From Polycladomyces subterraneus (GTDB lineage: Bacteria > Bacillota > Bacilli > Thermoactinomycetales > JIR-001), in assembly GCF_030433435.1 (NCBI RefSeq), contig NZ_JANRHH010000052.1, positions 41,771 through 105,770 on the forward strand: DNA of 64,000 bases. The letters are read 5' to 3'. Positions 54,030 through 63,839 of this stretch are shown here, piece after piece. The notes beneath the pieces are model-generated. The model was given only the letters and a program-made list of their open reading frames with translations. It was not told where the DNA came from and made no database searches. A program made the position numbers and the translations under genes. Each line of letters begins with the position of its first letter. Positions within the stretch are counted from its first letter, which is position 1.

Positions 54030-55004
54030 TCAGTGTTTTCTCGTCATGACGCCCGCCAGGAATGTGAGAATCACATGCAGGGCCGTACGGACAGTAGCCC
54101 GGCGCGGGTCCTGCAGAGGGTCGATGCAAACGACGTCAAAGCCTTTTACCTTGGGGTTTTGGCCGAGTATATACACTGCGTCCAACAGTTGCCACGAGGT
54201 CATTCCGGCCGGGATCATGGCGGGAACACCCGGTCCAAAGGCCTGATCCAGCACGTCCATGTCCACCGTGACGTAAACCGCCTCCGTGCCGTTGCCGGCG
54301 ATCTCCATCGCTTGATGAATAAGTGGCTCGATTCCTTCCCGAGCCACTTGCCGGGCGGTAAACTGGGTGATACCCTGCGACAGCGCGTACTCCCGGTACG
54401 ACTTGGAGTTTGCAAAGCTGTGAATCCCGATTTGAGCGATGTGCCGCCCTTCCACCGTGCCCGATTCCAGCAGACTGCGGATCGGGGTGCCGTTAGTCGG
54501 GCCACCGTCTTCGAGATTACGTACATCCATATGTGCGTCGATCTGCACGATGCCCACTTTTCCAGCAAAGCGCCTTTTAAACGCCTTGACTGACGGGTAG
54601 GTGATGGAGTGGTCGCCACCGGCGATAATCGGGAGCAGGCCGGGCAGCGCCTGGTACACGTTGGTCAGCGCCTGCTCGATGTTGTCATGACATCGGAACA
54701 AATCCGTGGGGTGCATCTGGATGTCCCCCAAGTCGCGTGCCCGAAGCTCTTGCAGGTCGACGTCATAGTCAATACTGTACGTCGTCACCGTAGGGAACAG
54801 TTCCCGAAGCGCATTAGGTGTCATGGATGCAGCCGACACGCTGATCGACGTCTTGGACAGTGGCACCCCGATAAACCCGATGTCAATCGGCTCCTCGCCG
54901 TCCCACGGGGTGAGCCACTGGGACACTTTGGTCTCAAACCGATCACGCCAATTAGATCGTCGAACCAACTCCGGCGGATTCAACAAAACGATCCTTTTTT
55001 TCAA
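54030..55004 (-). CDS. hutG: Formimidoylglutamase (arginase/agmatinase family)
   Basis: A 324-residue Mn-dependent hydrolase. Metal-binding motifs GGDHSITYP, VQIDAHMDVRN and VTVDMDVLDQAFGPGVPA are intact. In this context it should split N-formimino-glutamate to glutamate and formamide, the last hut step. TTG 55004 follows GGGGAGGGG. It is 34 bases downstream of livF, linking transport and catabolism in one transcript. Agmatinase activity is the alternative but less likely here. Confidence 0.92.
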   Translation of the reverse strand: MKKRIVLLNPPELVRRSNWRDRFETKVSQWLTPWDGEEPIDIGFIGVPLSKTSISVSAASMTPNALRELFPTVTTYSIDYDVDLQELRARDLGDIQMHPTDLFRCHDNIEQALTNVYQALPGLLPIIAGGDHSITYPSVKAFKRRFAGKVGIVQIDAHMDVRNLEDGGPTNGTPIRSLLESGTVEGRHIAQIGIHSFANSKSYREYALSQGITQFTARQVAREGIEPLIHQAMEIAGNGTEAVYVTVDMDVLDQAFGPGVPAMIPAGMTSWQLLDAVYILGQNPKVKGFDVVCIDPLQDPRRATVRTALHVILTFLAGVMTRKH

Positions 55005-55038
55005 TAAAACCCCTCCCCAGATAACAACTTACCAACCT

Positions 55039-55743
55039 TTATCTGCCGAGGTACGCTTTTTTCACGATGCCCTGCTCCTTCAGCTCTTCCGCCGTGCCAT
55101 GGAGGCGGATCTCTCCGTGCTCTAACACGTAGCCGCGATCGGCGACAGATAGGGCTATCGTCGCATTCTGCTCGACAAGGAGAATCGTCATCCCCTGCTG
55201 TTTGATCTGCCGGATCGTCTGGAAGATGTCTTTCACCATGATCGGTGCGAGCCCCATTGATGGCTCGTCAAGGATGAGCAGCTTCGGTTTGGCCATCAGC
55301 GCCCGTCCGATCGCCAGCATCTGCTGTTCACCACCACTCATCGTACCGGCGAGCTGTTCCTTGCGCTCGGCTAGCCGGGGGAACAAGCCAAACACCGTTT
55401 CCATATCACGCTTCAGCTCCGCTTTCGATGCCTTGCGCACGAACGCCCCCATCAGGAGGTTGTGGGTCACGGTCAACTTGGGAAAGACCCGCCGCCCCTC
55501 CGGTACCATCACGATGCCCTCCTTCACAACGAGATGGGTGGGCATTCCGTTGAGTTCTTTTCCGCCGTAGCGGATCGAGCCCTTGGACGGGATCACGCCG
55601 CAGATCGCGTTGAGCGTAGAAGTCTTACCCGCCCCGTTGGAGCCGATCAGCGTCACCACCTCGCCGTCCTCGACGGAGAGCGAAAGGTTGCGGACGGCGT
55701 GAATGCTGCCGTACCAGACGTTCAGCTTGTCAATGTGCAGCAC
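55039..55743 (-). CDS. livF: LIV-type ABC transporter ATPase LivF
   Basis: A 234-residue ATPase. Walker A GSNGAGKTS, signature MSGGEQQML, Walker B KLLILDEPSMGL. The GTG start overlaps the end of livG by 14 bases. Branched-chain-amino-acid-type subunit; in this operon it probably serves histidine, urocanate or a related substrate. Confidence 0.94.
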   Translation of the reverse strand: MLHIDKLNVWYGSIHAVRNLSLSVEDGEVVTLIGSNGAGKTSTLNAICGVIPSKGSIRYGGKELNGMPTHLVVKEGIVMVPEGRRVFPKLTVTHNLLMGAFVRKASKAELKRDMETVFGLFPRLAERKEQLAGTMSGGEQQMLAIGRALMAKPKLLILDEPSMGLAPIMVKDIFQTIRQIKQQGMTILLVEQNATIALSVADRGYVLEHGEIRLHGTAEELKEQGIVKKAYLGR

Positions 55744-56518
55744 CGCTGGACACCTCCCCTCCCTCTTCCTTGCCGATGTACGCTTCGATCACGGCCGGAT
55801 GGGAGATGATGACCTCCGGCACGTCGTCGACGATCTTCACGCCGTGGTCCAGCACGGCGATCCGGTCGCACAGCCCGACCACCATGGAGACATTGTGCTC
55901 GATGAGGACGACGGTCGTCCCCTGCTCGCGAATGCTCTTAATCAGATCTGTCATTTCCTGTACTTCCTCCGCGTTCATACCGGCGGTCGGCTCATCTAAA
56001 AGGAGCAGTTTCGGCTTGGAGACGAGCGCCCGGGCGATTTCCACCCGCCGCTGGTTGCCGTACGACAGGTTTCCGGCTAGCAAGTGTTCATAGCCCGCGA
56101 GTCCCACCGTTTCCAGAATCCGCAGGCTCTCTTCGGTCACCATCCGCTCCTCGTTGCGGGCGGAGCGAAGGCCGAGAATCGACGCCCAAAGCCCGGCGTC
56201 CGTCTTGTGAAACATGCCCACCTTCACGTTGTCCAACACCGTCTCTTCCTTCAGCAGGCGAATGTTCTGAAAGGTGCGGGCAATGCCGCACTGGGCGATG
56301 CGAAACGGGCGAAGTCCCTGAATTTCTCGTCCTTCAAACGTGATCGTGCCGGCATCCGGCTTGTAAATACCTGTAAGGATGTTGAAAAACGTTGTCTTGC
56401 CCGCTCCGTTTGGACCGATCAGTCCGACGATTTCACCCTGCCGAACCTCTAGGCTAACGTTGTCAACCGCCGTCAATCCGCCAAATCGCTTGGTGATCCC
56501 TTGCATGCTAAGCAACAT
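55730..56518 (-). CDS. livG: LIV-type ABC transporter ATPase LivG
   Basis: About 262 residues. Walker [13 protein letters not shown], signature [15 protein letters not shown], Walker [17 protein letters not shown] 56518 is preferred to GTG 56524 because GGCGGTGATC lies directly before it. It overlaps livM and livF, as in most liv operons. Confidence 0.94.
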   Translation of the reverse strand: MLLSMQGITKRFGGLTAVDNVSLEVRQGEIVGLIGPNGAGKTTFFNILTGIYKPDAGTITFEGREIQGLRPFRIAQCGIARTFQNIRLLKEETVLDNVKVGMFHKTDAGLWASILGLRSARNEERMVTEESLRILETVGLAGYEHLLAGNLSYGNQRRVEIARALVSKPKLLLLDEPTAGMNAEEVQEMTDLIKSIREQGTTVVLIEHNVSMVVGLCDRIAVLDHGVKIVDDVPEVIISHPAVIEAYIGKEEGGEVSSGAAH

Positions 56519-57464
56519 GATCACCGCCTTTATTCAGCTTTTCACCGCTGCTCGACGGCCGCCGCCCAGCTTTTACTCCGGTTTTGCCAAACAGCCCTTT
56601 CGGACGGTACCGCATGACCAGCACCATGAGAATGCCGTAGAGCATCAGCTTGTACATATCCAGGTATTTGGGATCCACGATCTCGAACTCAAACAGCCGG
56701 AAGAGTTCAGGTAGCATGTACAACAGAGTCACACCGAATAGCGTACCGCGAATGCTTCCCAGCCCCCCGACCACCACCATGCTCAGCACCGTCGCTGAAA
56801 CGGTGAAGCTGAACGACTCGCCGCTTATAAACGACATCTTGTGCGCAAACAGCGCGCCAGCCGCTCCCGCGTACGCCCCGCCAATGGCGAATACCAGCAC
56901 TTTGTAATACGTCGTGTTGATACCCATCGCCTGGGCTACCGTCTCATCCTCCCGGATCGTCATCCAGGCTCGTCCCATGCGCGACTCCGTCATCTTTTTC
57001 ATGATGAAAAGGGCGAGCAACAGGACGACCGTGACCAAGAGTAGATATCCCGTGTTTTTCAGCTCCATCCCAAAGAGGGAAGGCGCAGGGATGGAGTCAA
57101 TGCCATATGCGCCACCGGTGATTTCCGCGTTTTTGAAAAACGACTGGGCAATCAGCCCGAGGCCCAGCGTCGTTATCGCCAGAAAATCTTCGCGCACACG
57201 CAGGCTCGGCAGCCCTAACAGCGCGCTGATCACAAACGTGACGACTACCGCCGCCGCCATGGCCAGCCAAACGTTCCATTCGTACTTCACCGACAGGATG
57301 GCCGACGTGTAGGCACCGATGCCGTAAAACGCCGCGTGCCCGAGCGACACCTGTCCGGCGTAACCGGTGATCAGGTTAAGCCCCAAACCGAGCAGCAGGT
57401 AGATCATCCAAAACACGATGATGTCCACGTAATAGGGGTTCAAAAGATCGTCCATTCCAACCAC
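56508..57464 (-). CDS. livM: LIV-type ABC transporter permease LivM
   Basis: A 318-residue permease. Family blocks: [32 protein letters not shown] and [13 protein letters not shown]. Start GTG 57464 or ATG 57455. Pairs with LivH to form the membrane pore. Confidence 0.94.
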   Translation of the reverse strand: MVGMDDLLNPYYVDIIVFWMIYLLLGLGLNLITGYAGQVSLGHAAFYGIGAYTSAILSVKYEWNVWLAMAAAVVVTFVISALLGLPSLRVREDFLAITTLGLGLIAQSFFKNAEITGGAYGIDSIPAPSLFGMELKNTGYLLLVTVVLLLALFIMKKMTESRMGRAWMTIREDETVAQAMGINTTYYKVLVFAIGGAYAGAAGALFAHKMSFISGESFSFTVSATVLSMVVVGGLGSIRGTLFGVTLLYMLPELFRLFEFEIVDPKYLDMYKLMLYGILMVLVMRYRPKGLFGKTGVKAGRRPSSSGEKLNKGGDHVA

Positions 57465-58346
57465 CTACACTTTCTCCACGTGCCTACCGAACAATCCGGA
57501 CGGCCGCACTAACAAGATCAGAATCAGAATGACAAAAGCGATCGCATCCTTGTCGATCACCATCCCTGTCATGAAACCGTCGCTCAATGACTCCACGATC
57601 CCGAGAATAAGCCCGCCGGCGATGGTACCCGGGATGGACCCCAAGCCGCCGAGGACAACCACACAGAACGCCTTCAGCCCGGGGATCGCACCCATCGTGG
57701 GAAAGAGCGAATTGAAGTTCCACGCGACCAGCACCCCTGCAGCTGCAGCCAGTGCCGATCCGACCATAAACGTGACGGACACCACACGGTTAACATTCAC
57801 GCCCATGAGCGATGCCGCGCGCATGTCCTGCGCGGCCGCCTGGATGGCAATCCCCATCCGGGTGAATTTCAGGAACGCGTACAAGAGACCCAGGCCGACC
57901 AACCCGGCCAGGATGATGTAGAGTTTCACGTTGGTAAACGTGATCGACTCCGTCAAATGGATGACCGATACATTGACGCCAGTCTCGGGAAACGGCTGGG
58001 GGTCGGAGGTGAAGATCACCTGAAACAGGTTTTCCAAAAAGATCGCCACACCTACTCCGCTGATCAAGGTGGCGATGGGATGGCCACTTCGAAGTGGCCG
58101 GTAGGCTACCCGTTCGACTGCCATCCCGGCCAAAGCCGCCACCACCATGGCAAACAGGATGGCAACGGCAAACGGCAGGTGCAGATCGGTTATGGCGATC
58201 ATGGCGGCAAATGCCCCGACCATGTAGATGACGCCATGGGCAAAGTGGAGCAGCTTCAGCACCCCGTAGACCATTGTCAGTCCGACAGCCACCAAGATGT
58301 AGATGAAACCGAGCGCCACTCCGTTTAGAATCTGCTGCACTAACAT
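57465..58346 (-). CDS. livH: LIV-type ABC transporter permease LivH
   Basis: A 293-residue permease with LNGVALGFIYILVAVGLTMV, LLHFAHGVIYMVGAFAA and VVLGGLGSIPGTIAGG. ATG 58346 follows AAAGGAG; the frame is open further upstream. The stop abuts the livM start. Confidence 0.94.
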   Translation of the reverse strand: MLVQQILNGVALGFIYILVAVGLTMVYGVLKLLHFAHGVIYMVGAFAAMIAITDLHLPFAVAILFAMVVAALAGMAVERVAYRPLRSGHPIATLISGVGVAIFLENLFQVIFTSDPQPFPETGVNVSVIHLTESITFTNVKLYIILAGLVGLGLLYAFLKFTRMGIAIQAAAQDMRAASLMGVNVNRVVSVTFMVGSALAAAAGVLVAWNFNSLFPTMGAIPGLKAFCVVVLGGLGSIPGTIAGGLILGIVESLSDGFMTGMVIDKDAIAFVILILILLVRPSGLFGRHVEKV

Positions 58347-58438
58347 CAGTCTCACTCCTTTCACTCCGAGAGTAAAAAGGGAGGAACGACGGTCGATCCT
58401 CACCTATGCGAAACACAAAGTCGGCTGTCTTTCAAAGA

Positions 58439-59575
58439 TTAGTTGTATACCTTAGATTTGACGAACTTGAATTTTCCGTCCTTCACCGTCATAAAGATGA
58501 TTGGTTTGATGACTTCATGATCGGGACCAAACGTGATTTTGCCCGACGTTCCTTCAAAATCTTTCGTCTCGTTGATAGCCTTTGCAAGTGCCTCGCGGTC
58601 CGTACCCACTTTTTTCAGTGCCTCAAGGATTACCATGGCTGCGTCATAGCTTTGCGAAGACAGCATGTCCGGCTCGCCTTGGTACTTCTCTTTCCACGCT
58701 TGCACAAACTTTTGCACCGCTTCACGCTTATCACTCGTATAGAACGAGGTGGTGAAGACGGAACCTTCTGTATTTTCTTTCCCGAGCTCCAGGTACTTCG
58801 GCGAGTCAAACCCGTCCACGCCGAGCAATTGGGCGGTAATGCCGGCCTCTTTTGCCTGCTCCACGATGGCCGCCGCCTCGTTGTAGTACCCAACAACATA
58901 CAGGGCATCCGGGTTGGCTCCCTTGACCGCGGTTAGGAGCGAGCTGAAGTCTTTGTCCCCTATCTTGAACGGACGGTCGATAACGATTTTTGCCCCCAGC
59001 TTCTCCGCTTCTTCTTTAAACGCGCCGAAGATGGACTTACCGTAGTCGATGTCGACGTACAGCACGGCGATGTTTTTCTTGCCCAGTTCGTTGACAGCGT
59101 AGTCGGCCATCGCCTTCCCTTGGATTGGGCCGGTGTAGATGATACGGTTCACGTAGTCTCCGCCCTTGGTGATCTGTGGGTGAACGGCGTAGGCGACCAC
59201 CATCGGGACTTTCGCTTCCTGTACCTTGGGCGCTACCGTCTTCGTCGGGGCGCTGTACGACCCACCTATGATGGCCACGACATTGTCGATGTTGATCAGT
59301 TTTTGCACCGCTTTCAGTGCTTCTTCCGGCTTGCTCTGATCGTCCTCAGCAACCAGTTCCACCTTTTTGCCTTTCAAACCGCCCGCTGCATTAAACTGTT
59401 CAATCGCCAGCAGAGCGGCGTCGCGGCTGTGCGTGCCGTCCGTTGCGCTTGGACCGGTAAGCGGACCAAACCAGCCGATCTTGATCGTGTCACCTCCACC
59501 GCCGGAACAAGCGCTTATAAACAGAGCTATACTTAACAAGCCAGTCAGAAACAACGAACGTTTTTTCACGCTCAC
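58439..59575 (-). CDS. LIV-type substrate-binding lipoprotein
   Basis: A 378-residue type I periplasmic-binding-fold protein anchored by its lipobox (LFISACSGGGG). The first lobe starts IKIGWFGPLTGPSATDGTHS. GTG 59575 follows AAGGGGG. It determines substrate for the LivHMGF importer; the hut genes downstream point to histidine, urocanate or a derivative rather than leucine. Two AraC-like direct repeats lie 30-57 bases upstream. Confidence 0.92.
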   Translation of the reverse strand: MSVKKRSLFLTGLLSIALFISACSGGGGDTIKIGWFGPLTGPSATDGTHSRDAALLAIEQFNAAGGLKGKKVELVAEDDQSKPEEALKAVQKLINIDNVVAIIGGSYSAPTKTVAPKVQEAKVPMVVAYAVHPQITKGGDYVNRIIYTGPIQGKAMADYAVNELGKKNIAVLYVDIDYGKSIFGAFKEEAEKLGAKIVIDRPFKIGDKDFSSLLTAVKGANPDALYVVGYYNEAAAIVEQAKEAGITAQLLGVDGFDSPKYLELGKENTEGSVFTTSFYTSDKREAVQKFVQAWKEKYQGEPDMLSSQSYDAAMVILEALKKVGTDREALAKAINETKDFEGTSGKITFGPDHEVIKPIIFMTVKDGKFKFVKSKVYN

Positions 59576-59604
59576 GTGACCCCCTTGATGTTTTTAAATA
59601 ATAA

Positions 59605-59632
59605 ATCAGACTATTGCTAATCGTATCAGTCT
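59605..59632 (-). promoter_or_regulatory. Candidate AraC-type operator upstream of the liv-hut operon
   Basis: Direct repeats ATCAGACT (59605-59612) and ATCAGTCT (59625-59632), spaced 20 bp, about two helical turns, as expected for an AraC monomer pair. They lie 30-57 bases before the binding-protein start. Confidence 0.45.
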
Positions 59633-59700
59633 AACGTTATGTCGTCACTTGTATTCTACTGAAACGAACCGCCCTCTCCACTGGCCGATATTGTGGAGTG

Positions 59701-60894
59701 TTAGCACAATTTTGCTCGGCGATAGGCTGAGGGGGAGCGTTTCACATACTTTTTGAACGTCCGGGAAAAGTAGTTGGCATCCTGAAATCCGACGAAATAC
59801 GCGATCTCCTGAATGGTGCAATCCGTCGCTTCCAGGAAGTGCATCGCTTTTTCCACGCGCAGCTTGTTGAGAAAATCGATCAGGGTCATGCCCGTCTCCC
59901 GCTTGAACAGATGGCTTAAGTGGTAGACACTCACGCAACAATATTGTGCTACCTCCTCCAGAGAAATCCTACGTTGCAGGTTTTCCTTCAGATAGCGGAC
60001 CGCCTTGCGGATCACCGGCGAAGCGGAGGTTAAGTGTTGCGGCTCCATGTGCTGTGTCAGCCGCCGGGCGTACTCGCACACCTTCTGGACAAACTTGTCA
60101 TAGCGGATCGTGACGTACAAATCCTGAATAAAGCGTGCGTTTTCCGACAGGATTACTGCTGCGTTCGCCCCCGATTCCAGAACCTGTCGGGACATGGTGA
60201 TGACCAATTCCACAGCTTCCGATTTGAACATGTTGACATCATGACGATAGGTCTGGGCCAACTTTTCAAGGAGTGTGCGTAAGTAAGTGACGGCCCCTTC
60301 CTCGTCGCCAATTCGCACCCTAGCCACCAGTTCCGCCCGTTCTTCCAGCGCAAGCGGCGACTGCCATGTTCCGCTTTTGCCCGTTTTCTTCTCGTAGTGA
60401 AAAATGAGCGAATTGCCTTGAAAAAAACGGTCTACCATCGACTCTTTCGCTTCTTCGTAGGAGTAGTGCAGCATGTATGGATTGTCGTAATAGCCCCCGA
60501 TCCCGATCGACACGTTCACCCCTCGGACCTTACAGTGCTTCTGGATCTGACGGGCAATCCGCTCCGTCACCTCTTTACAAGTACGCTCGGAGGGTGGGTC
60601 AAGCGACAACTGTAACAAGACGGCAAGCACGCCTTCGGCTACCCACACCCAGACAAACGGAACGGTGACAGCTTCGCACACGCCTTCCACCACTTGATGT
60701 CCGATCTCCATTCGCCATTGAAATGGTTTGCCGATTACCAAATCAGGATAGCGGTCAATAGAGATCACCATCACGACTTGCGGATGCATCCCAATCCCGA
60801 AGGCCTCTTGCATCTCCTGAAAACTGCCTTCGTGCACGAGGGTGCCCGACAGCAACAGATGTGAAAACGTGGCTTGTGCGGGGTCTTGCTTCAT
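59701..60894 (-). CDS. AraC family transcriptional regulator
   Basis: A 397-residue regulator. The N-terminal ~220 residues form a sensor with a degenerate GGDEF-like stretch (VSIGIGGYYDNPYMLHYSYE); the C-terminal domain has both helix-turn-helices (SLEEVAQYCCVSVYHLSHLF and CTIQEIAYFVGFQDANYFSR). ATG 60894 follows AAGGAGG. Directly upstream of the liv-hut genes on the same strand, so probably their activator. Confidence 0.93.
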   Translation of the reverse strand: MKQDPAQATFSHLLLSGTLVHEGSFQEMQEAFGIGMHPQVVMVISIDRYPDLVIGKPFQWRMEIGHQVVEGVCEAVTVPFVWVWVAEGVLAVLLQLSLDPPSERTCKEVTERIARQIQKHCKVRGVNVSIGIGGYYDNPYMLHYSYEEAKESMVDRFFQGNSLIFHYEKKTGKSGTWQSPLALEERAELVARVRIGDEEGAVTYLRTLLEKLAQTYRHDVNMFKSEAVELVITMSRQVLESGANAAVILSENARFIQDLYVTIRYDKFVQKVCEYARRLTQHMEPQHLTSASPVIRKAVRYLKENLQRRISLEEVAQYCCVSVYHLSHLFKRETGMTLIDFLNKLRVEKAMHFLEATDCTIQEIAYFVGFQDANYFSRTFKKYVKRSPSAYRRAKLC

Positions 60895-60999
60895 CCCGTT
60901 CCCTCCTTAGCGACTGTACTTCGTTCAGTCAAAAAACTAATTTTTCACTATTTTCTCAACCATATATCCGATTTATCAAGCCTTTGAAAAAGGTTACTG

Positions 61000-61039
61000 A
61001 AAAACAAAAACAGGGTGTGTCTTGACCGAACACACCCTG
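61000..61039 (-). terminator. Intrinsic terminator
   Basis: ACAGGGTGTG/CACACCCTGT stem followed on the minus strand by TTTTTGTTTTT. It ended a leftward transcript entering from the right, most likely that of the truncated LD-carboxypeptidase before the IS insertion. Confidence 0.8.
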
Positions 61040-61158
61040 TCAAACAAAACATGCTCCCACATAGGGGTAGAGACGCCCTAAGTCAATATAAATGTGCTTA
61101 ACAGAGAGTAAAAAAGACAATAGCAAACCAAAGGTGAACATTTTGGAACTAATTACTA

Positions 61159-62109
61159 GGGCGTGTCTGGTAATTCAATCTTGTCATAGATACACTGACA
61201 AAAGAAGAAACTTCCGAGGGGGAAGTATCAATGGCAAGACGCGGAGAGTTAACGTATCAGGCATGGGAAAAGATCGCTCCGTTACTTCCGAACAACAATC
61301 GACCCGGAAAGCCCTGGAAAGATCATCGCACGGTGATCAACAGTATCCTGTGGAAACTCAGAACAGGCGCGCCTTGGCGAGACCTTCCCGAGCGTTATGG
61401 CCCATGGAAAACTTGCTATGATCGATTCGTGAGATGGAGGAAAGACGGCACATGGGAGCGGCTGCTGGCTCATGAGCAAACTCATTCGGACGCCGTTTCC
61501 GATGTAGAGTGGGTAGTTTCAGTTGACACCACGATCGTTCGGGCGCATCAGCATACGGCAGGAGCAGGAAAAGAGCCGGAGCAGACCGAAAAAAGGGGAA
61601 CCAGTACTTCCAAAATGAGGCTTTAGGAAAAAGCCGGGGAGGACTGACCACCAAAATCCATCTCGCCTGTGATGGAAAAGGACGCCCTCTCGCCGTACTC
61701 CTGACCCCTGGCCAACGTCACGACAGCACTCAATTGGAAACTCTTTTGGAGGCCATTCGTGTGCCACGCCAGGGGCGTGGCCGCCCTCGGAAACGCCCGG
61801 ATCGCCTGATTGCAGACCGTGGCTACAGCTACCCCGGTTGTCGCCGTTTGTTGAAACGTCGCGGAATTGCTCACACCATTCCTGAAAGAATCGACCAGAG
61901 AATGAGGCGTTCGCAGCTCCCAGGTCGCCCCCTTTCCTTTGATCAGGAACTTTATGCTCGTCGAAACGTTGTTGAACGTTGCATCAATCGTCTGAAGCAG
62001 TGGCGTGGCATCGCCACGCGCTATGAGAAAAAGGCGGTTAATTTTCATGCAGTTCTTCTTATTGCCTGTTTAATGATTTGGCTGAACAGCTGAATTATTA
62101 GACACGCCC
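61159..62109 (+). mobile_element. IS5-family insertion sequence (IS427-like), 951 bp
   Basis: Terminal inverted repeats begin GGGCGTGTCT on the left and the complement ends at 62109 on the right (TAATTCA shared further in). A TA dinucleotide flanks both ends (61157-61158 and 62110-62111), the target duplication typical of this group. It carries one transposase split in two frames and appears complete. Confidence 0.9.
61231..62093 (+). CDS. IS5-type transposase made by -1 ribosomal frameshift
   Basis: The first frame (61231-61626) has the N-terminal domain YQAWEKIAPLLPNNNRPGKP and WKLRTGAPWRDLPERYGPWK with the first catalytic Asp in VVSVDTTIVRAHQ. The slippery site A_AAA_AAG lies at 61589-61595. 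The -1 frame continues GKSRGGLTTKIHLACDGKGR, LIADRGYSYPGCR (second Asp) and YARRNVVERCINRLKQWR (Glu) to 62093. Both frames lack stops in the overlap, so a full-length DDE transposase can be produced. The element is probably active. Confidence 0.9.
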
Positions 62110-62133
62110 TAGAATATTGATGGGCCCAATTGG

Positions 62134-63006
62134 TTATTTGAATGTCATTTCAAGAATGCCTTTCCCGTTTTCCACTGTTACACAGGCCAAAGCCCCGTTG
62201 ACCAAGATCATTTGTGGTGGTTGGTGGCCAATATCCACGTCATAGATAACCGGAATTCCCAATGGATCGAAGATGGCATACAAAGCGTCTGTCAACTTAA
62301 AATTCTTGGTATCGCGATAATAGCCCGGCCTGCCGAACAGGATGCCGTTAGCCCGTTCAAACCAGCCATTTTCCCTCATCGTCCAGAGTGCCCTGTAAAT
62401 TTGCGCGGCCGACGACTCAGCACTCTCCAAATACCAGAGGACCCCTTCTTTCATATAGTTATTAATAAAATCATGTACCGGTGCATAGGGAGTTCCAACC
62501 AAAGATACCAAAGTTTCTAAACATCCTCCCAATAGCCGGCCCGTCACCGTCACTTTTTTCTTCGGTATTTGCTCTCTTCCCAGCACCTTCCATTCAGTGG
62601 GCGTGTCAAAATAAAAGCCTGTACCCGGGTTTTGGAACGCTCGCTCCCAGGAAGATTGGTACATTTCTGACGAATGCTGGGTGATGCTCCCACCCGGTGC
62701 TGTTCCTAAGACATCCACCCATTTTGCCGTCAAAGAGTCCCACTTCGGCGCGCTTAAATCACAATAATTGGTTCCATGCGCGGAAGCATATCCTGTGTTG
62801 AGGGTATAGCTGAAGAGGAGGGTGCTGGTATCGGAATAACCGAGAATCCATTTCGGGCCGGACTTCCGCAGAGTTTCCCAGTCCAAAAGGGGCAAAACAT
62901 CGATAAGAAACTGGCCTCCCCACGGGGGAATAATCGCAGAAATGGAATCGTCACACAAAAATTTCATCAGCTCTTGAGCACGCTTTTCTTTTGGGGCACT
63001 GGCGAA
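62134..63006 (-). pseudogene. Peptidase S66 (LD-carboxypeptidase/MccF-like), N-terminally truncated
   Basis: About 290 codons from ASAPKEKRAQELMKFLCDDS onward. The catalytic Ser lies in ILGYSDTS; later blocks (GILFGRPGYY, PVIYDVDIGHQPPQM with the His) are intact. The first ~60 residues are missing and an in-frame stop lies just upstream, so no proper start remains. S66 enzymes trim LD-linked tetrapeptides in cell-wall recycling or cleave microcin C-like compounds. Confidence 0.8.
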
Positions 63007-63009
63007 AAG

Positions 63010-63741
63010 GTGTTGACTTCACGCCCGGACGGATCGGTTGACCTGCATGTGCCTCTTCCGTCAGTTAAGGTGAAAATTGGTAACCTCGAAACCCAGGCGG
63101 ATGAACGAGGAAATTATGTCCTAACAGGTGTCCCCCTCGGTACAAATAAAATCCAACTGATCAAAGAAGATCATGTTTTTTATGAAAAAACGATTGTGAT
63201 CGATCAAAATCAAGATTCTCTCAACGTGGAAATCGAAAAAAATGAAGCTGAGTTTTTCCAAGGATTCACCAATATGCAGCAGCAAATGATGAGTCAGCAA
63301 GGAAGTGTTTCCGTCCAAGCAGCTTTGCCTGCTCAACAACGTTTTTATCCGGAACAGCCTGTACCAAGTTATCCAGGAATCGGTAGAGGAGAAATGAAAA
63401 TTTTCGATGCCAATAATTTAGTCAGCTGCAATAAAGCAGATAAAGGAATCGAAGATTTGGACGGATACGGCGATACAGCCGATTTTCCGTTAAATTTCTC
63501 CGATTGCTCCATTTCCATCAGATATGGTGTGATGTTTGCATACAATCCCGTTATGTATGCTCCATTTTACCGAAGCTACAACTGTGTTATTGAATCGATT
63601 CAAAACGGTATGGACAACTCCGAACGAAACGTGTATTGCAACATGAAAAGAAAGTTGGCTTTCCCCGAATTAGAGTATCACTACAACTGTTCTTGGTTTT
63701 TTGGGATTGAGCATTCGGAATCCATGCATGCTCACCAATGA
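63010..63741 (+). pseudogene. Surface-type protein with a carboxypeptidase-regulatory-like repeat, N-terminally truncated
   Basis: From about 63010 the plus frame reads VKIGNLETQADERGNYVLTG then VPLGTNKIQL, a CarboxypepD_reg/Cna-B-like fold. A Gln-rich linker follows (MQQQMMSQQ), then a Cys-containing C-terminal region to 63741. Its 5' part is missing: upstream, the frame is only the complement of the S66 peptidase. No sortase motif. Confidence 0.65.
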
Positions 63742-63839
63742 TTTGACGAAAGAAACAATCAGCGGAGCCGATTCCGGTAAAAGGGATGGGGCGGCTCCAC
63801 CAAAAAATCAACCTCGCTGATGGTTCGGCGAGGTTCTTT

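Noticed and set aside
62776..63005. 5' part of the long plus-strand frame ending at 63741
   Set aside because: It is the complement of the S66 peptidase coding sequence; only the part after ~63010 has protein-like content.
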